Assembly: GCF_000725485.1 (NCBI RefSeq)
Contig: NZ_JOAG01000052.1
Span: forward strand, 1 to 64,000
Reading direction: 5' to 3'
DNA from: Nonomuraea candida
GTDB taxonomy: Bacteria > Actinomycetota > Actinomycetes > Streptosporangiales > Streptosporangiaceae
DNA length: 64,000 nt
Positions 1 through 7,749 of the stretch are shown here, in pieces (the first letter of the stretch is position 1; each line of letters begins with the position of its first letter). The notes beneath the pieces were generated by a model, which searched no databases, had not been told where the DNA came from, and was given only the letters and a program-made list of their open reading frames with translations. The position numbers were made by a program, and so were the translations under genes.

Positions 1-219
1 CGGGTCCTGCACTGCGTGCACGGAACCGACAAACTGGTCGTGCCGTCCGGCTGCCCGACCTTCATCAACGACCTACGACGCGAACGCGCGCACATCGCCG
101 ACATGATCAGCCAGTTGCAGAGCTCACAGGGGATGCTGGACTCGATCCTCGACGCGGCCCTGCAAGAGGAGGCGAAGGAGACACCACAGCCCGCCACAAG
201 CCGCACAAGATCGGCCTGA
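1..219 (+). CDS. MerR-family regulator, C-terminal part
   Basis: The frame is open from base 1 to the stop at 219, so only the C-terminal 72 residues are present and the DNA-binding domain lies outside the window. The visible part has the C-terminal signature of many actinobacterial MerR proteins: a Cys-containing stretch (LHCVHG), a second Cys (SGCPTF) and a long amphipathic helix (LRRERAHIADMISQLQSSQG) that in this family forms the dimer coiled coil. The tail after residue 55 is Pro/Thr/Ser-rich and disordered. What it senses cannot be read. A MerR-type promoter lies about 4.8 kb away at 5009-5040, but no link is shown. Confidence 0.6.
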   Translation, partial: RVLHCVHGTDKLVVPSGCPTFINDLRRERAHIADMISQLQSSQGMLDSILDAALQEEAKETPQPATSRTRSA

Positions 220-836
220 TCGGAATCCCGGCGGCCTTCACGTCAACAGTCGTACTGCGTCCTGGCGCTGAACTCGGCAGGGGAAAGCACGGCATTGACT
301 CGCGGAGAAGGCGCTCAGCACGGCGCTGCAGGTGGACGGCTCGGTGGGGGTGAACGACCACCACGGGCCCGACCCCTACGACCCGTGACCGAGCGCCTCT
401 GATCGCCCGCGCCCGGTTCGCGTGGCCGGGCGCGGGCAACACCACGGCTCCCCAGCGGCGCTGGGACGAGCACTTCGACCTGCGGAAACATCGGGGACCG
501 CGAGCCTTCGCCGGACCGTCCCACGATGGTCGAGCCCGGGCCCTTGTCTGCGCCGTCCGTTCCGGCCGCACTCCGGTGACACTCTGACCAGCCGAAACAC
601 GAACGCGCGTACCTGGTGGCGCGGCCTTGCCGACACCCTCACCTGGACGGCCGTGAGGTCCCCGCGCCTCGCCGAGCTGCTCACGCGCGGCGGACAGGTC
701 CTCGCGCAGCCGGCCGGCCTCGGCACGGGCGATCACAGGCGCGCTCGGTCACGGGTCAAGTGGACGGGCGCCGACGGTCTTGATTGGATCTTGGTCGGAA
801 ACCTGCTCGACGTCCGACAGAACATGAAGGAATGAC
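220..836. other. No confident gene; possible decayed reading frame
   Basis: No convincing complete gene was found. A short plus-strand frame after an in-frame stop at 296-298 runs to TGA at 386-388 and ends VNDHHGPDPYDP, which looks like a real protein tail. A perfect hairpin follows 17 bases later, so this may be the 3' end of a decayed gene. The overlapping frames on both strands have no family character. The region precedes the SUKH-4 immunity gene, where a toxin gene would often sit, but no toxin domain is recognisable. Confidence 0.3.
405..437 (+). terminator. Perfect 12-bp GC hairpin, terminator-like
   Basis: The arms GCCCGCGCCCGG (405-416) and CCGGGCGCGGGC (426-437) are perfectly complementary around a 9-base loop. 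There is no U tract, as is usual in actinomycetes. It lies 17 bases after the stop at 386-388 and before the SUKH gene. Confidence 0.5.
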
Positions 837-1370
837 GTGCCCACACACGAGGAAATGGCAGCGCTCTACGGTCGTGCGAACATCTTCACGGCGTCGGCGG
901 CGGAGCTCGAGAAGTTCGAGCTCACTCCGAAGGACGCCGAAGCGCTGGGGGTCGTCGGGCTTCCCGTCGACAGCTCTCCGTTCTTCACCACCGAGGTTGT
1001 GGGGAGACCGACGTTCCTGACCGTCTTCGACGTCACCACCTCCAACGGCGTGGACCATCGAGAGGTGATCATCGGAGGTCCGCCCGGCGATCGCGGCATG
1101 CGGTTCTCGGTGAGCGCGTATGAAGGCTTCATCATGCTGATCCAGTTCGACGGACCTCGCCCGAAAGGCGAGATCGTGAACAACAACCTGGGCGAGTTCC
1201 TCGAATTCCTCTACCAGATCAAGCTCCACGAAGTCCGTTCGGCCGACGACCCGGCTGTTCGCGACGAGTCCTTCCGCCAGCTGTCGAGCCGGCTGAGGGC
1301 CCTGGACCCGTTCTCCTTCGAGCAGCCGGACAACTGGTGGTCCATCGCCCTGGAGCTCTGCCGGCCTTGA
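837..1370 (+). CDS. SUKH-4 family immunity protein
   Basis: This 177-residue protein resembles the SUKH-4 family, cytoplasmic proteins that in polymorphic toxin systems bind and neutralise a cognate toxin. Supporting features are the length, the LTPKDAEALGVVGLPVDSSP start, the FFTTE segment, the central beta-rich part with FSVSAYEGFIMLIQFDG, and the C-terminal Trp-rich end (PDNWWSIALEL). The start is GTG at 837 with AAGGA just upstream. No toxin gene is recognisable on either side, so this is an orphan immunity gene in the visible sequence. Many actinomycetes carry solo SUKH genes, so a housekeeping or acquired defensive role is equally possible. Confidence 0.7.
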   Translation: MPTHEEMAALYGRANIFTASAAELEKFELTPKDAEALGVVGLPVDSSPFFTTEVVGRPTFLTVFDVTTSNGVDHREVIIGGPPGDRGMRFSVSAYEGFIMLIQFDGPRPKGEIVNNNLGEFLEFLYQIKLHEVRSADDPAVRDESFRQLSSRLRALDPFSFEQPDNWWSIALELCRP

Positions 1371-1689
1371 AGGCGTGGCCTGGAGGGTGCCGTGCGACGG
1401 CCGCGGCGGCAGGTCCAGATGACTTCCGCAGCCCCGTGTCACGGTGTCCATGCTGCGCGCTGACCTACCGTTCCCTCCACCGGGGCGGGGCGACGCTTGG
1501 CCAGATCCGGTGAAGGTCTGACGGATCTGCCGAGGGTGGCGCGGGGGCCGCGCTTCTTCTACGGCGTTGCCGTGCCCGTGCCGGGCGGCCACCAGGTCCA
1601 CTGCTTGCCGAGCTCGGCGAGCTGGTCGTTGACCTCCTGGCGGTCCCAGGCCGCGCCGTTCCAGCGGCTGGTGCCGAGGATGGTGCGTG
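1371..1689. other. Fragmentary minus-strand coding remnant
   Basis: No intact gene. On the minus strand an open stretch from about 1690 down to a TAG near 1557 reads RWNGAAWDRQEVNDQLAELG and then a Trp-rich end. It has coding-like composition and lies directly after the NACHT pseudogene in another frame. It may be the displaced tail of that gene or of another lost gene. A perfect 12-base palindrome, GCCTAGCTAGGC (near 1690), lies at the frame change. Confidence 0.25.
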
Positions 1690-2532
1690 CCTAGCTAGGC
1701 GGCTGAGCCATGTGCGCGCCTGGTCGGCATCCCAGGAGCGGCGGGGGCGGAAGGGATCGTCGCGCTCGGTGGCGGGTGGCCGGGCGCCGATGAGGGCGTC
1801 AATGAGCCGGTCCAGCAGATGTCGGCGCAGGGAGTGGAGATCGTGGCTGAGTGGGCCGAGCAGTGGTGCGGGGTCGGCCTTGGGCAGGATGTAGACCATG
1901 CGGATCAGCCACAGCCCGAGCGGGGTGGCGGTCACCGCGGCCAGCGCGGGGATGGTTCCTGCGCTGATGGCGGCCAGGACGGGTTGCCAGTCGTGGCTGG
2001 GTTCGGGTGGTAGGCAGGTGCGCAGATAGGTGGCGGCGACGGGCGGGATAAGCGCGGTGGGGGCGATGACGGCGCTGCCCGGCGAGGGTGCCGATGTCGT
2101 CGGCGGTGCCGCTGAGGGTCGGGCCGGGGCCTGCGATCAGCTGCGGTGGTCCATCAGCGCGCGTTTGCCGGACAACTGCCAGACGACCGGGACCGGGTGG
2201 GGATCGCCCAGTGCGCGGATGCGCGCCTCTTCCTTCCACTGCTGCTGCACCAGGCATGCGAGCGCCGCCTTGGCAGTGGTGATCATGGTGTCGGTCGGGG
2301 CGGCGGGAGGCGGTCGCCGGCGCGGAGCCCACGTGGTCAGGGCGATCACGGCTCCGGCCACGGTGGCACCGGTCCCCAGCATGGCCAGAAACTCCGGGGG
2401 TTTGAGCCCATTGCCCAATCGATCACCGTAGACGCGGCTATGGCGATCAAGGCGACGCCGACCACGAGCACGGCCAGAGCCACGGTGATCCGCCAGTGTC
2501 GCCGCCCAGTCTCGATAAGGGGTACGCCTCAT
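1690..2532 (-). pseudogene. NACHT-NTPase gene remnant (frameshifted, core deleted)
   Basis: Reading the minus strand across frames gives a recognisable actinobacterial NACHT/STAND protein in pieces. A transmembrane segment (WRITVALAVLVVGVALIAIA, near 2490-2430) is followed in another frame by GLKPPEFLAMLGTG, a second hydrophobic segment and QQQWKEEARIRALGDPHPVP. A stop after LMDHR interrupts the frame. The next frame continues LIAGPGPTLSGTADDIGTLA, the stretch that normally precedes the Walker A loop. The sequence then jumps to LIPPVAATYLRTCLPPEPSH and TPLGLWLIRMVYI, which belong well downstream of the NTPase core. Walker A and B are therefore deleted and at least three frameshifts are present. 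The intact relative at 10782-13736 is a different NACHT type, so this is not a simple duplicate. Confidence 0.65.
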
Positions 2533-2915
2533 TTCCTCCGGTCTGCACGGTGCGGCCTGGAGGCTCTCGATGACGGTGTCGGACTCCCGCCCTCTCAAAA
2601 CCGGCCCCCTTGAGGTCAACGTTCTCCCGCGGCCACATGGCCGGCGGGCGCAACCGATCTGCGTTGCACCGGTCTTTGCAGACGTTTAGGACCGGCCAAC
2701 GTACTGATGTGCCAAACAAGATCATTTCGCTCTGCGCTGCGAGAAGAGATCAAGAACCCCAGATAACCAGTGTCATCACCGTTCAGGAATGCCTTGAGAC
2801 CGCCGGCCGGCCGCCGAGGACGAACATCCCCAGCCGGCTCTGACGAGGGAGAAGTACTCGCACTCGCTCATCTCAAGAGGAGCGGGCCTGGTCATGATCG
2901 GCTTTTCATGGGCGG
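2533..2915. other. Intergenic, no feature seen
   Basis: About 380 bases with lower GC than the surroundings. No frame has convincing coding character and no repeat or strong operator was found. It separates the NACHT remnant from the terminator of the serine hydrolase gene. Confidence 0.4.
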
Positions 2916-2946
2916 AGGGAGCCGGGCGCGGCGCGCCCGGCTCCCT
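2916..2946 (-). terminator. Terminator hairpin of the serine hydrolase gene
   Basis: The arms AGGGAGCCGGGCGC (2916-2929) and GCGCCCGGCTCCCT (2933-2946) pair perfectly over 14 bp with a 3-base loop, 16 bases past the stop of the minus-strand gene ending at 2962. Confidence 0.75.
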
Positions 2947-2961
2947 AGGACTACTCGCTGA

Positions 2962-4530
2962 TCACGGGTAGCGGCGCTTCTCGTACTCGTCGACGATCTT
3001 GCCCAGCTTGGCGAGCTTCTCGGTGAACCAGACGTTCTCGGCGCCCGTCGGCGGGCGGTTGGCGTCCACGTACTGGTAGCCGAGGTTGGAGAACATGGCG
3101 ACGATGTAGGTGCGGCCGCCCTTGCCGGGCAGGGCCTTGACGATGCCCGCGTCGGCGCCGGAGTTGTTCACCCAGCCGTTCTTGTGCGCGTACGTCACCT
3201 CGGCCGCCTCGTTGCAGGGCCGCACGTCGTGGCCGTAGGCAATGCCCTGGCCGGGGACGGTCACGGTGCCGTCGGCGCCGATCCAGCGCGAGGACGTGAG
3301 CTGCGGGATGCCCCGCGCGGGATAGGCGGCGCCGCACCAGTTGGTGGTCGACAGGGTGACGTTCATGGCCTGCTCGCCCAGCTTGCCCTTGAAGAACGCG
3401 CGGGAGGCGCCGCTGAGGACGGCGGCGGTGACGCGGGTGCCGTCGGGGGCCGTCCACAGGGTACCCAGGCCCCCGTTGACCAGCATCAGCAGCTTGGCCG
3501 TGTCGAGCGAGCTCATGGTGACCGGGTTGCCCCAGCGGCCTCCGGTGCCGGGGTTGGTGTTCTTCAGCTGTAGCGTCTCCAGGCCCAGGTCCTGAAAGGT
3601 CTGGTTGAGGCCGTCGATCGCGCCGCGGTCGTGCAGGAGCTTGACCATGGCGCAGGCGCCGTTGTTGGACGACCAGGTGAGCGCCGCGTCCAGGTAGCCA
3701 CGGATCGTGTTGCTGCTGGCCGGGCCGCACAGTGAGCTGATCGGCGCGACCGGCTCGTAGTGGTAGGTGTCGTCGAGCGAGATCTGGCCCTGATCCACCA
3801 GGCGCAGCACCCCGAAGGCCACCATCAGCTTCAGCACCGACGCGGGGTAGGGGCTCATGAAGTCGATGGAGGCGTTCTCGCGGCCCGGCACGATGTCGAT
3901 GGTGCCCTGGCCGCGGTTGGCGTACCAGCCGGCGTCGTCCCACTGCCGCCAGCGGACGTCGGTGGTGTGCAGGTTGCGGTCGACCGGCACGACCTTCCCG
4001 TCCGGATACTGCGGGCTCATCAGCACGGTGCCGGAGGAGACGGGGCGGCCGAACTCGTTCAGCTCGATGACGGTCAGGTCGATCTGCGGCTGCTGCGAGA
4101 TCGGCTCGGCCGCTGCGACGGCCGCGCGCAGCTCGTCCTTCTCCGGCGGCTGCGCCGCCTTTTCGGCCCCGGCCAGCTGCAGCGCCTTCAGCTCGGCCGC
4201 GCCGGCCGGCGGGTTGGTGTCCAGGACCTGCTCGAACTGCAACCTGTCGAGGGCCCACCGTAGCTGGTGCGCGAGCACGCTCACGGAGCCTTCTTCCGCC
4301 GCTGCCGCCGGAGCCGGCGCGGCAAGTCCGCCCAGCAGTACGGCTGCGGCGGCGAACTCGGCGAGACATCGGCGTCGATTTCTGGATCTTGGAAGGTTCA
4401 CCGCGCCACCGCGCTTTCGATCACTCGGGGACCCAGCAGTGGCGTGGGCAGCCGTGCCGCTTACGAGAAGTGAGATGGCAGCCGGCGCGGAGGCACGAGT
4501 AAGAGGCCTTAATATTCTTTTCATACTCAT
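2962..4530 (-). CDS. Secreted serine hydrolase, class A beta-lactamase fold
   Basis: This 522-residue exported protein has a serine beta-lactamase/DD-peptidase fold. The nucleophile motif SxxK appears as PASVLKL (about residue 230), an SxN-like element as SSNNGACAM, and a late HKNGWVNNSGAD stands where KTG is expected. It lacks a clean KTG, so true beta-lactamase activity is doubtful and a cell-wall hydrolase or inactive relative is possible. The N terminus is odd. Residues 1-33 already form a signal peptide ending AHA-TA, and a second one (LAEFAAAAVLLGGLAAP) follows a GTG at 4401. The start is therefore 4530, 4524 or 4401, and the first is chosen because it opens the frame. A strong hairpin follows the stop. 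Confidence 0.7.
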   Translation of the reverse strand: MSMKRILRPLTRASAPAAISLLVSGTAAHATAGSPSDRKRGGAVNLPRSRNRRRCLAEFAAAAVLLGGLAAPAPAAAAEEGSVSVLAHQLRWALDRLQFEQVLDTNPPAGAAELKALQLAGAEKAAQPPEKDELRAAVAAAEPISQQPQIDLTVIELNEFGRPVSSGTVLMSPQYPDGKVVPVDRNLHTTDVRWRQWDDAGWYANRGQGTIDIVPGRENASIDFMSPYPASVLKLMVAFGVLRLVDQGQISLDDTYHYEPVAPISSLCGPASSNTIRGYLDAALTWSSNNGACAMVKLLHDRGAIDGLNQTFQDLGLETLQLKNTNPGTGGRWGNPVTMSSLDTAKLLMLVNGGLGTLWTAPDGTRVTAAVLSGASRAFFKGKLGEQAMNVTLSTTNWCGAAYPARGIPQLTSSRWIGADGTVTVPGQGIAYGHDVRPCNEAAEVTYAHKNGWVNNSGADAGIVKALPGKGGRTYIVAMFSNLGYQYVDANRPPTGAENVWFTEKLAKLGKIVDEYEKRRYP

Positions 4531-4779
4531 TTCTTTCTTTCTTTATGTCTGTCTTTGGACTCTAACTTTGGTGTGGACGGTCCATTGTCTGCGCCGCCCG
4601 TATGGGAAAATTTTCTTGAGTGAAGTGGCAGCAGTGTTTGTCGGTCAGTTTGGACGGCACTCGGGGCTAACCGGGGGCCCGGAAGATCGCTGAAAGGTAG
4701 CGGTAGCCCATAGTTCCGAGAAGGTCTGGTTGGAGGATTCCGGCGACTTCGGCCACTCGGCGGAGGACCCGGCGGGCTG

Positions 4780-5001
4780 AGCCGGTATGCGGAGCAGGCG
4801 TACGGTCGCCAAGGCGACGACAGGGCCGGCGATCACCGCGCCGAGCGCGCGTAAGCCGGCCACCGCCTGTTCGGGCACCGGGATGGAGACCCGCAGGTCA
4901 GTACCGATCTGCGGCAGGAGGCCCGCGATCAGGAACTCGGCGGTGCCGACGACGAAGACGCTGAGGCACAGGCAGGTCAGAGCGAGAACTGTCCGTTTCA
5001 T
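4780..5001 (-). pseudogene. Truncated MFS transporter, first two membrane segments
   Basis: From ATG at 5001 the product starts KRTVLALTCLCLSVFVVGTA, then EFLIAGLLPQIGTDLRVSIP, matching the first helix and loop of DHA1 drug-efflux MFS proteins of the AraJ/Cmx type. A second segment ends VALATVRLLRIPA. After about 75 residues the similarity stops and the frame runs through unrelated Ser/Pro-rich sequence to 4645. A normal protein has about 400 residues and 12 helices, so this is a 3'-truncated gene. It retains what looks like a complete regulated promoter (5009-5040). Confidence 0.6.
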
Positions 5002-5008
5002 CGCGGCA

Positions 5009-5040
5009 AGGCTAAGCTCTGACATCCATGTCAGAGTCAA
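5009..5040 (-). promoter_or_regulatory. MerR-type promoter with operator in a 20-bp spacer
   Basis: On the minus strand TTGACT (5040-5035) and TAGCCT (5014-5009) are separated by 20 bp. The spacer region is filled by the perfect palindrome CTCTGACAT-CC-ATGTCAGAG (5017-5036 on the plus strand). An overlong spacer occupied by a palindrome is the hallmark of MerR-activated promoters. The expected transcription start falls at about 5002, directly before the ATG at 5001, implying a leaderless mRNA. No complete MerR gene is adjacent. Confidence 0.6.
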
Positions 5041-5340
5041 GTCGGAGGAGCGGTGCGGGGTCCCGGCGGCAACGAGGAAATTTCCAACAAAGCACGGCCT
5101 GACCTGGAGAAACGGTTGCGTTTGACGGGATGCTGATCAGTGCCGCCATGTTCGTTCCGGTTTCGTCCGGTACGGCAGGTAGAGGTGGTGCGTTGTCCGA
5201 GAGAACGAGCCGTTTTCATCCTCGGCGGCGGGCCGCTGATCACAACATGATCGCAAGAGTGTCGTTCGCCTGATGGCATGCCAAACCCTGGCAGACGGGT
5301 TGATCACCACAATCACGTCCGCCACGACCAGGGGCCTCGC
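5041..5340. other. Intergenic upstream of IS remnant
   Basis: No gene recognised. The left end of the IS5-like element should lie here, but no terminal inverted repeat or target duplication could be paired with the truncated right end. Confidence 0.35.
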
Positions 5341-6000
5341 ATGCTGTTTTACCGTGCTGCCGTCGATTTGTCGCGCTCAACCCTGAACTACGTCGCCGGC
5401 CTCATCCGCCGGCACCGCAAGACGATCGGCTCCATCCGCCGGCTGCTCAACCCTGGACGGCAGGCCCTGCTCGTGCTGGTCCACCTGCGCAAGGGAGAGA
5501 CGTTCCCCGAACTCGGCGCCGGATTCGGGATCTCGACGACGACGGCGTGGCGGTATGTGGCGGAGACCGTGATGCTGCTGTCGGCGCGCTCGCCCAAGCT
5601 CGGCCAGGTACTGCGCAAAGCCAAGCGCGACGGCCTGCACCACCTGGTGCTGGACGGCACGCTGATCCGCATCGACCGGATCGCCGCCGACCGTCCGTAC
5701 TTCTCCGGCAAGCACCGCGTGCACGGCATGAACATCCAGGTCATCGCCGCACCGGACGGCACGATCCTGTGGACCTCGGGCGCGCTGCCGGGCAAGACCC
5801 ACGATCTGAGCGCCGCCCGCATCTGGGGCATCCTGCGCGCGCTGGACAGAGCCGGGATCACCACGCTGGCCGACAAGGCCTGCCAGGGTGCCGAAGGCCC
5901 GGTGCGCACCGTACAAGGGCAAGAACAAGCCCGGGTCCCAGAAGCAGGCCAACCGCTCCCACGCCCGGCTCCGCGGCCCCGGTGAGCGCGCGAATGCCCG
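5341..6000 (+). pseudogene. IS5-family transposase, frameshifted and truncated
   Basis: The product from ATG 5341 begins MLFYRAAVDLSRSTLNYVAG, then has a helix-turn-helix segment (FGISTTTAWRYVAE) and the first acidic catalytic motif as HHLVLDGTLIRIDRI, followed by GKHRVHGMNIQVIA and GKTHDLSAARIWGIL with the second Asp. This is the IS5 group with a DDE nuclease fold. Near 5888 the frame shifts by one: after LADKACQG the expected continuation PYKGKNKPGSQKQANRSHAR is in the +2 frame, ending GPGERANARL near 6000. The C-terminal 30-40 residues are missing. The element is therefore dead. It marks the accessory nature of the first 7 kb. Confidence 0.8.
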
Positions 6001-6304
6001 GCTACGTCTACAACGAGCGCCGCATGACCGTCGTCGGCCAGGCGGCCGCGTCCTGGGAGAACGAGGAGCGCACCACCGTCCGACCCGACCTGGTGCAGGT
6101 CCTGCCCGGCATTCCACCAGAGGTGCGCAACGCGCTGGTGCGTGTTGCGGTCTTCGAGGCGGTCGAGGCGGTCGAGGCGGTCGAGGCGGGCGCCCTGCGC
6201 GTGGTCACCGAGATCGACGATGCTGCCTTGGCTGGGCCAGGGTTTCTGCCCTCCCTCGGCGGCAGCCTGGTACTCCACGCCGATACCCAGCGGCGGTGGC
6301 GATG
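6001..6304 (+). other. Coding-like remnant after the IS element
   Basis: The frame ending at TGA 6303-6305 reads SWENEERTTVRPDLVQVLPG and PPEVRNALVRVAVFEA, then VEAVEAVEAG. The high-GC codon pattern suggests a real C-terminal protein piece, perhaps of the gene into which the IS inserted. No family is recognised. Confidence 0.3.
6154..6189 (+). repeat. Four tandem copies of TCGAGGCGG
   Basis: Perfect 9-bp units at 6154, 6163, 6172 and 6181 encode a VEA tripeptide repeat in the remnant frame. The period is a multiple of three, so slippage keeps the frame. Confidence 0.85.
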
Positions 6305-6347
6305 ATGCGTGGCCGGTCGGCCGGATGATCGGCCGGGTGGTCGTCGG

Positions 6348-7045
6348 TCATGAGCGGCTCGTTTCGGTCCCGATCCACACGTTGCAGTGGGCGCACCAGT
6401 CGCGGGCGCCGGCCGTGTCGGGGAAGGTGCGGTAGGGCCCCAATCTTTTTGGGCCAGCGCCGCTCGAGCTCGGCGGCGTGCTCGGCCGGGGTCTGGGTTT
6501 CGGCGATCTCTTTGAGGTGGGCGTCCTGGGCGCGATGGGTGGCGGCGCGCTCGCGGGCCTCAGCCGCGCGTTTCCTGGTGTCGCGGGCCGATCGGCCGCC
6601 GGCGGCGATCCGGTCCAGCGGCACGGCCTCGCGCTCGCGGATCTCGGCAAGCAGGTGCGGTGGCGGCGCGGCGAACTCGTCCAGGACGGCGGCGGTGCGG
6701 TTGTGCAGGGTCAGCAGCTCGGTCGGTGGGTCCATCCGGACCAGGCCGCCGGAGACGGGCCGCTCCTCGATGTCGCGGCCGTGGGCCTGGGCGTGTGCCA
6801 GGGCCCACTTGGCCAGGGGGCGGCCGTCTCGTCGGGCCGGGAGGTGCCCGCCGGCGTCCGGTTGCAGGTGCGCGGCCGCAGCCCGTCGATCCCGTGGATC
6901 TCATCGGCACGATCGGGCGCTTGATCGCCCCCTCCCACTCCTCGACGGCCTGGCGGAACGTGGCGTGGGCGGACTGCCGGGTGACCTCCGGGACGTCTCC
7001 GATGTCCTCCCGCGAGGCGCCGCCGGGGCGGTGTGGCACCGGACG
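6348..7045 (-). pseudogene. Broken gene with HTH-like start and CxxC end
   Basis: Minus-strand coding pieces lie in consecutive frames. From about 7042 to 6905 a short helix-turn-helix-like segment reads SREDIGDVPEVTRQSAHATF then RQAVEEWEGAI, as in small actinomycete DNA-binding proteins. From about 6905 to 6440 another frame gives PLAKWALAHAQAHGRDIEER, LLTLHNRTAAVLDEF and a long charged helix. At the run AAAAAGATTGGGG (near 6440) the frame shifts again, after which PYRTFPDTAGARDWCAHCNV ends at 6348 with a CxxC. Either two genes have decayed or one gene has suffered two frameshifts. No function can be assigned. Confidence 0.45.
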
Positions 7046-7055
7046 GCGACCTTCG

Positions 7056-7643
7056 TCAATATGCGTGGGTGGGGCCGAGCCCGGTGAAGAGGGCGTCGAG
7101 AATCCGGTCGACGTACTCATGAGTCAGTGGCTCCTGCGTGATCAGGAGCTGGAAGTACAGCGGCCCCGACAGGATCGCCATCGCCAGCTCCAGATCGAAC
7201 TGCGGCGACAACTGCCCCTGATCCCGGGCCGCCCTCAACCGGGCGACGGTCTTGTCCGCCTGCGGCGCGATGAACCGCTCGTTGAGCGCCGCGGCGACCT
7301 GCGGCTCGTGCTGGGCCTCGCCGATCAGAGCCTGGAACAGGGGCCCGAAGGGCGGCCTGGCCAGCAGATCGACGGCCGCGTGAATCTGCACCCGCAGGTC
7401 GGTGACGATGTCCCCGGTGTCGGGATAGTCCAGGCCCGCCTCGTTCAGCGACAGCAGTGAGTCCAGCAGCAGCGCGCCCTTGGACGGCCACCGCCGGTAG
7501 ATGGTGTGCTTCCCGGCCCCGGCGCGGGCCGCGACGGCTTCGATGCTGAGTTTGGCGTAGCCGATCTCCTGGCCCAGCTCCAGCGTGGTCCGCATGATGG
7601 CCTCGGTCCGGTCGGCGGCGCGTTGGCTGCGCTTGTCGGTCAT
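7056..7643 (-). CDS. TetR-family repressor of the adjacent ABC exporter
   Basis: The start ATG 7643 gives a 195-residue protein; the longer open frame upstream covers the operator region. Residues 5-60 form a TetR HTH (ELGQEIGYAKLSIEAVAARA then GAGKHTIYRRWPSKGALL). The remaining helices form the TetR ligand-binding part, with a C-terminal domain common in AcrR-like proteins (FDLELAMAILSGPLYFQLLI). The gene is divergent from the ABC operon at 7750, and two near-identical palindromes occupy the 106-bp interval, one near each start. Autorepression and repression of the exporter are the simple reading. The ligand is unknown. Confidence 0.85.
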   Translation of the reverse strand: MTDKRSQRAADRTEAIMRTTLELGQEIGYAKLSIEAVAARAGAGKHTIYRRWPSKGALLLDSLLSLNEAGLDYPDTGDIVTDLRVQIHAAVDLLARPPFGPLFQALIGEAQHEPQVAAALNERFIAPQADKTVARLRAARDQGQLSPQFDLELAMAILSGPLYFQLLITQEPLTHEYVDRILDALFTGLGPTHAY

Positions 7644-7659
7644 GACATCACGATAGCGG

Positions 7660-7675
7660 TACGGCACGTGCCGTA
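7660..7675. promoter_or_regulatory. TetR operator 1, TACGGCACGTGCCGTA
   Basis: A perfect 16-bp palindrome lies 17 bases upstream of the tetR-like start at 7643. It is repeated at 7716-7729. Confidence 0.8.
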
Positions 7676-7715
7676 TTGACAGTTCACCTCCGCATTGGCA
7701 TGCTCCTGAACCGGC

Positions 7716-7729
7716 ACGGCACGTGCCGT
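7716..7729. promoter_or_regulatory. TetR operator 2, ACGGCACGTGCCGT
   Basis: This is the second copy of the palindrome, perfect over 14 bp, 21 bases before the ATG of the ABC ATPase gene at 7750. Confidence 0.8.
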
Positions 7730-7749
7730 ACTGATATTGGGAGACTTCC

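Noticed and set aside
4600..4620. AT-rich palindrome GAAAATTTTC as a metal-regulator site
   Set aside because: It is too short, lacks flanking TGA/TCA, and lies between unrelated genes.
5041..5340. Terminal inverted repeat of the IS5-like element
   Set aside because: No pair of matching ends could be found; the right end is lost.
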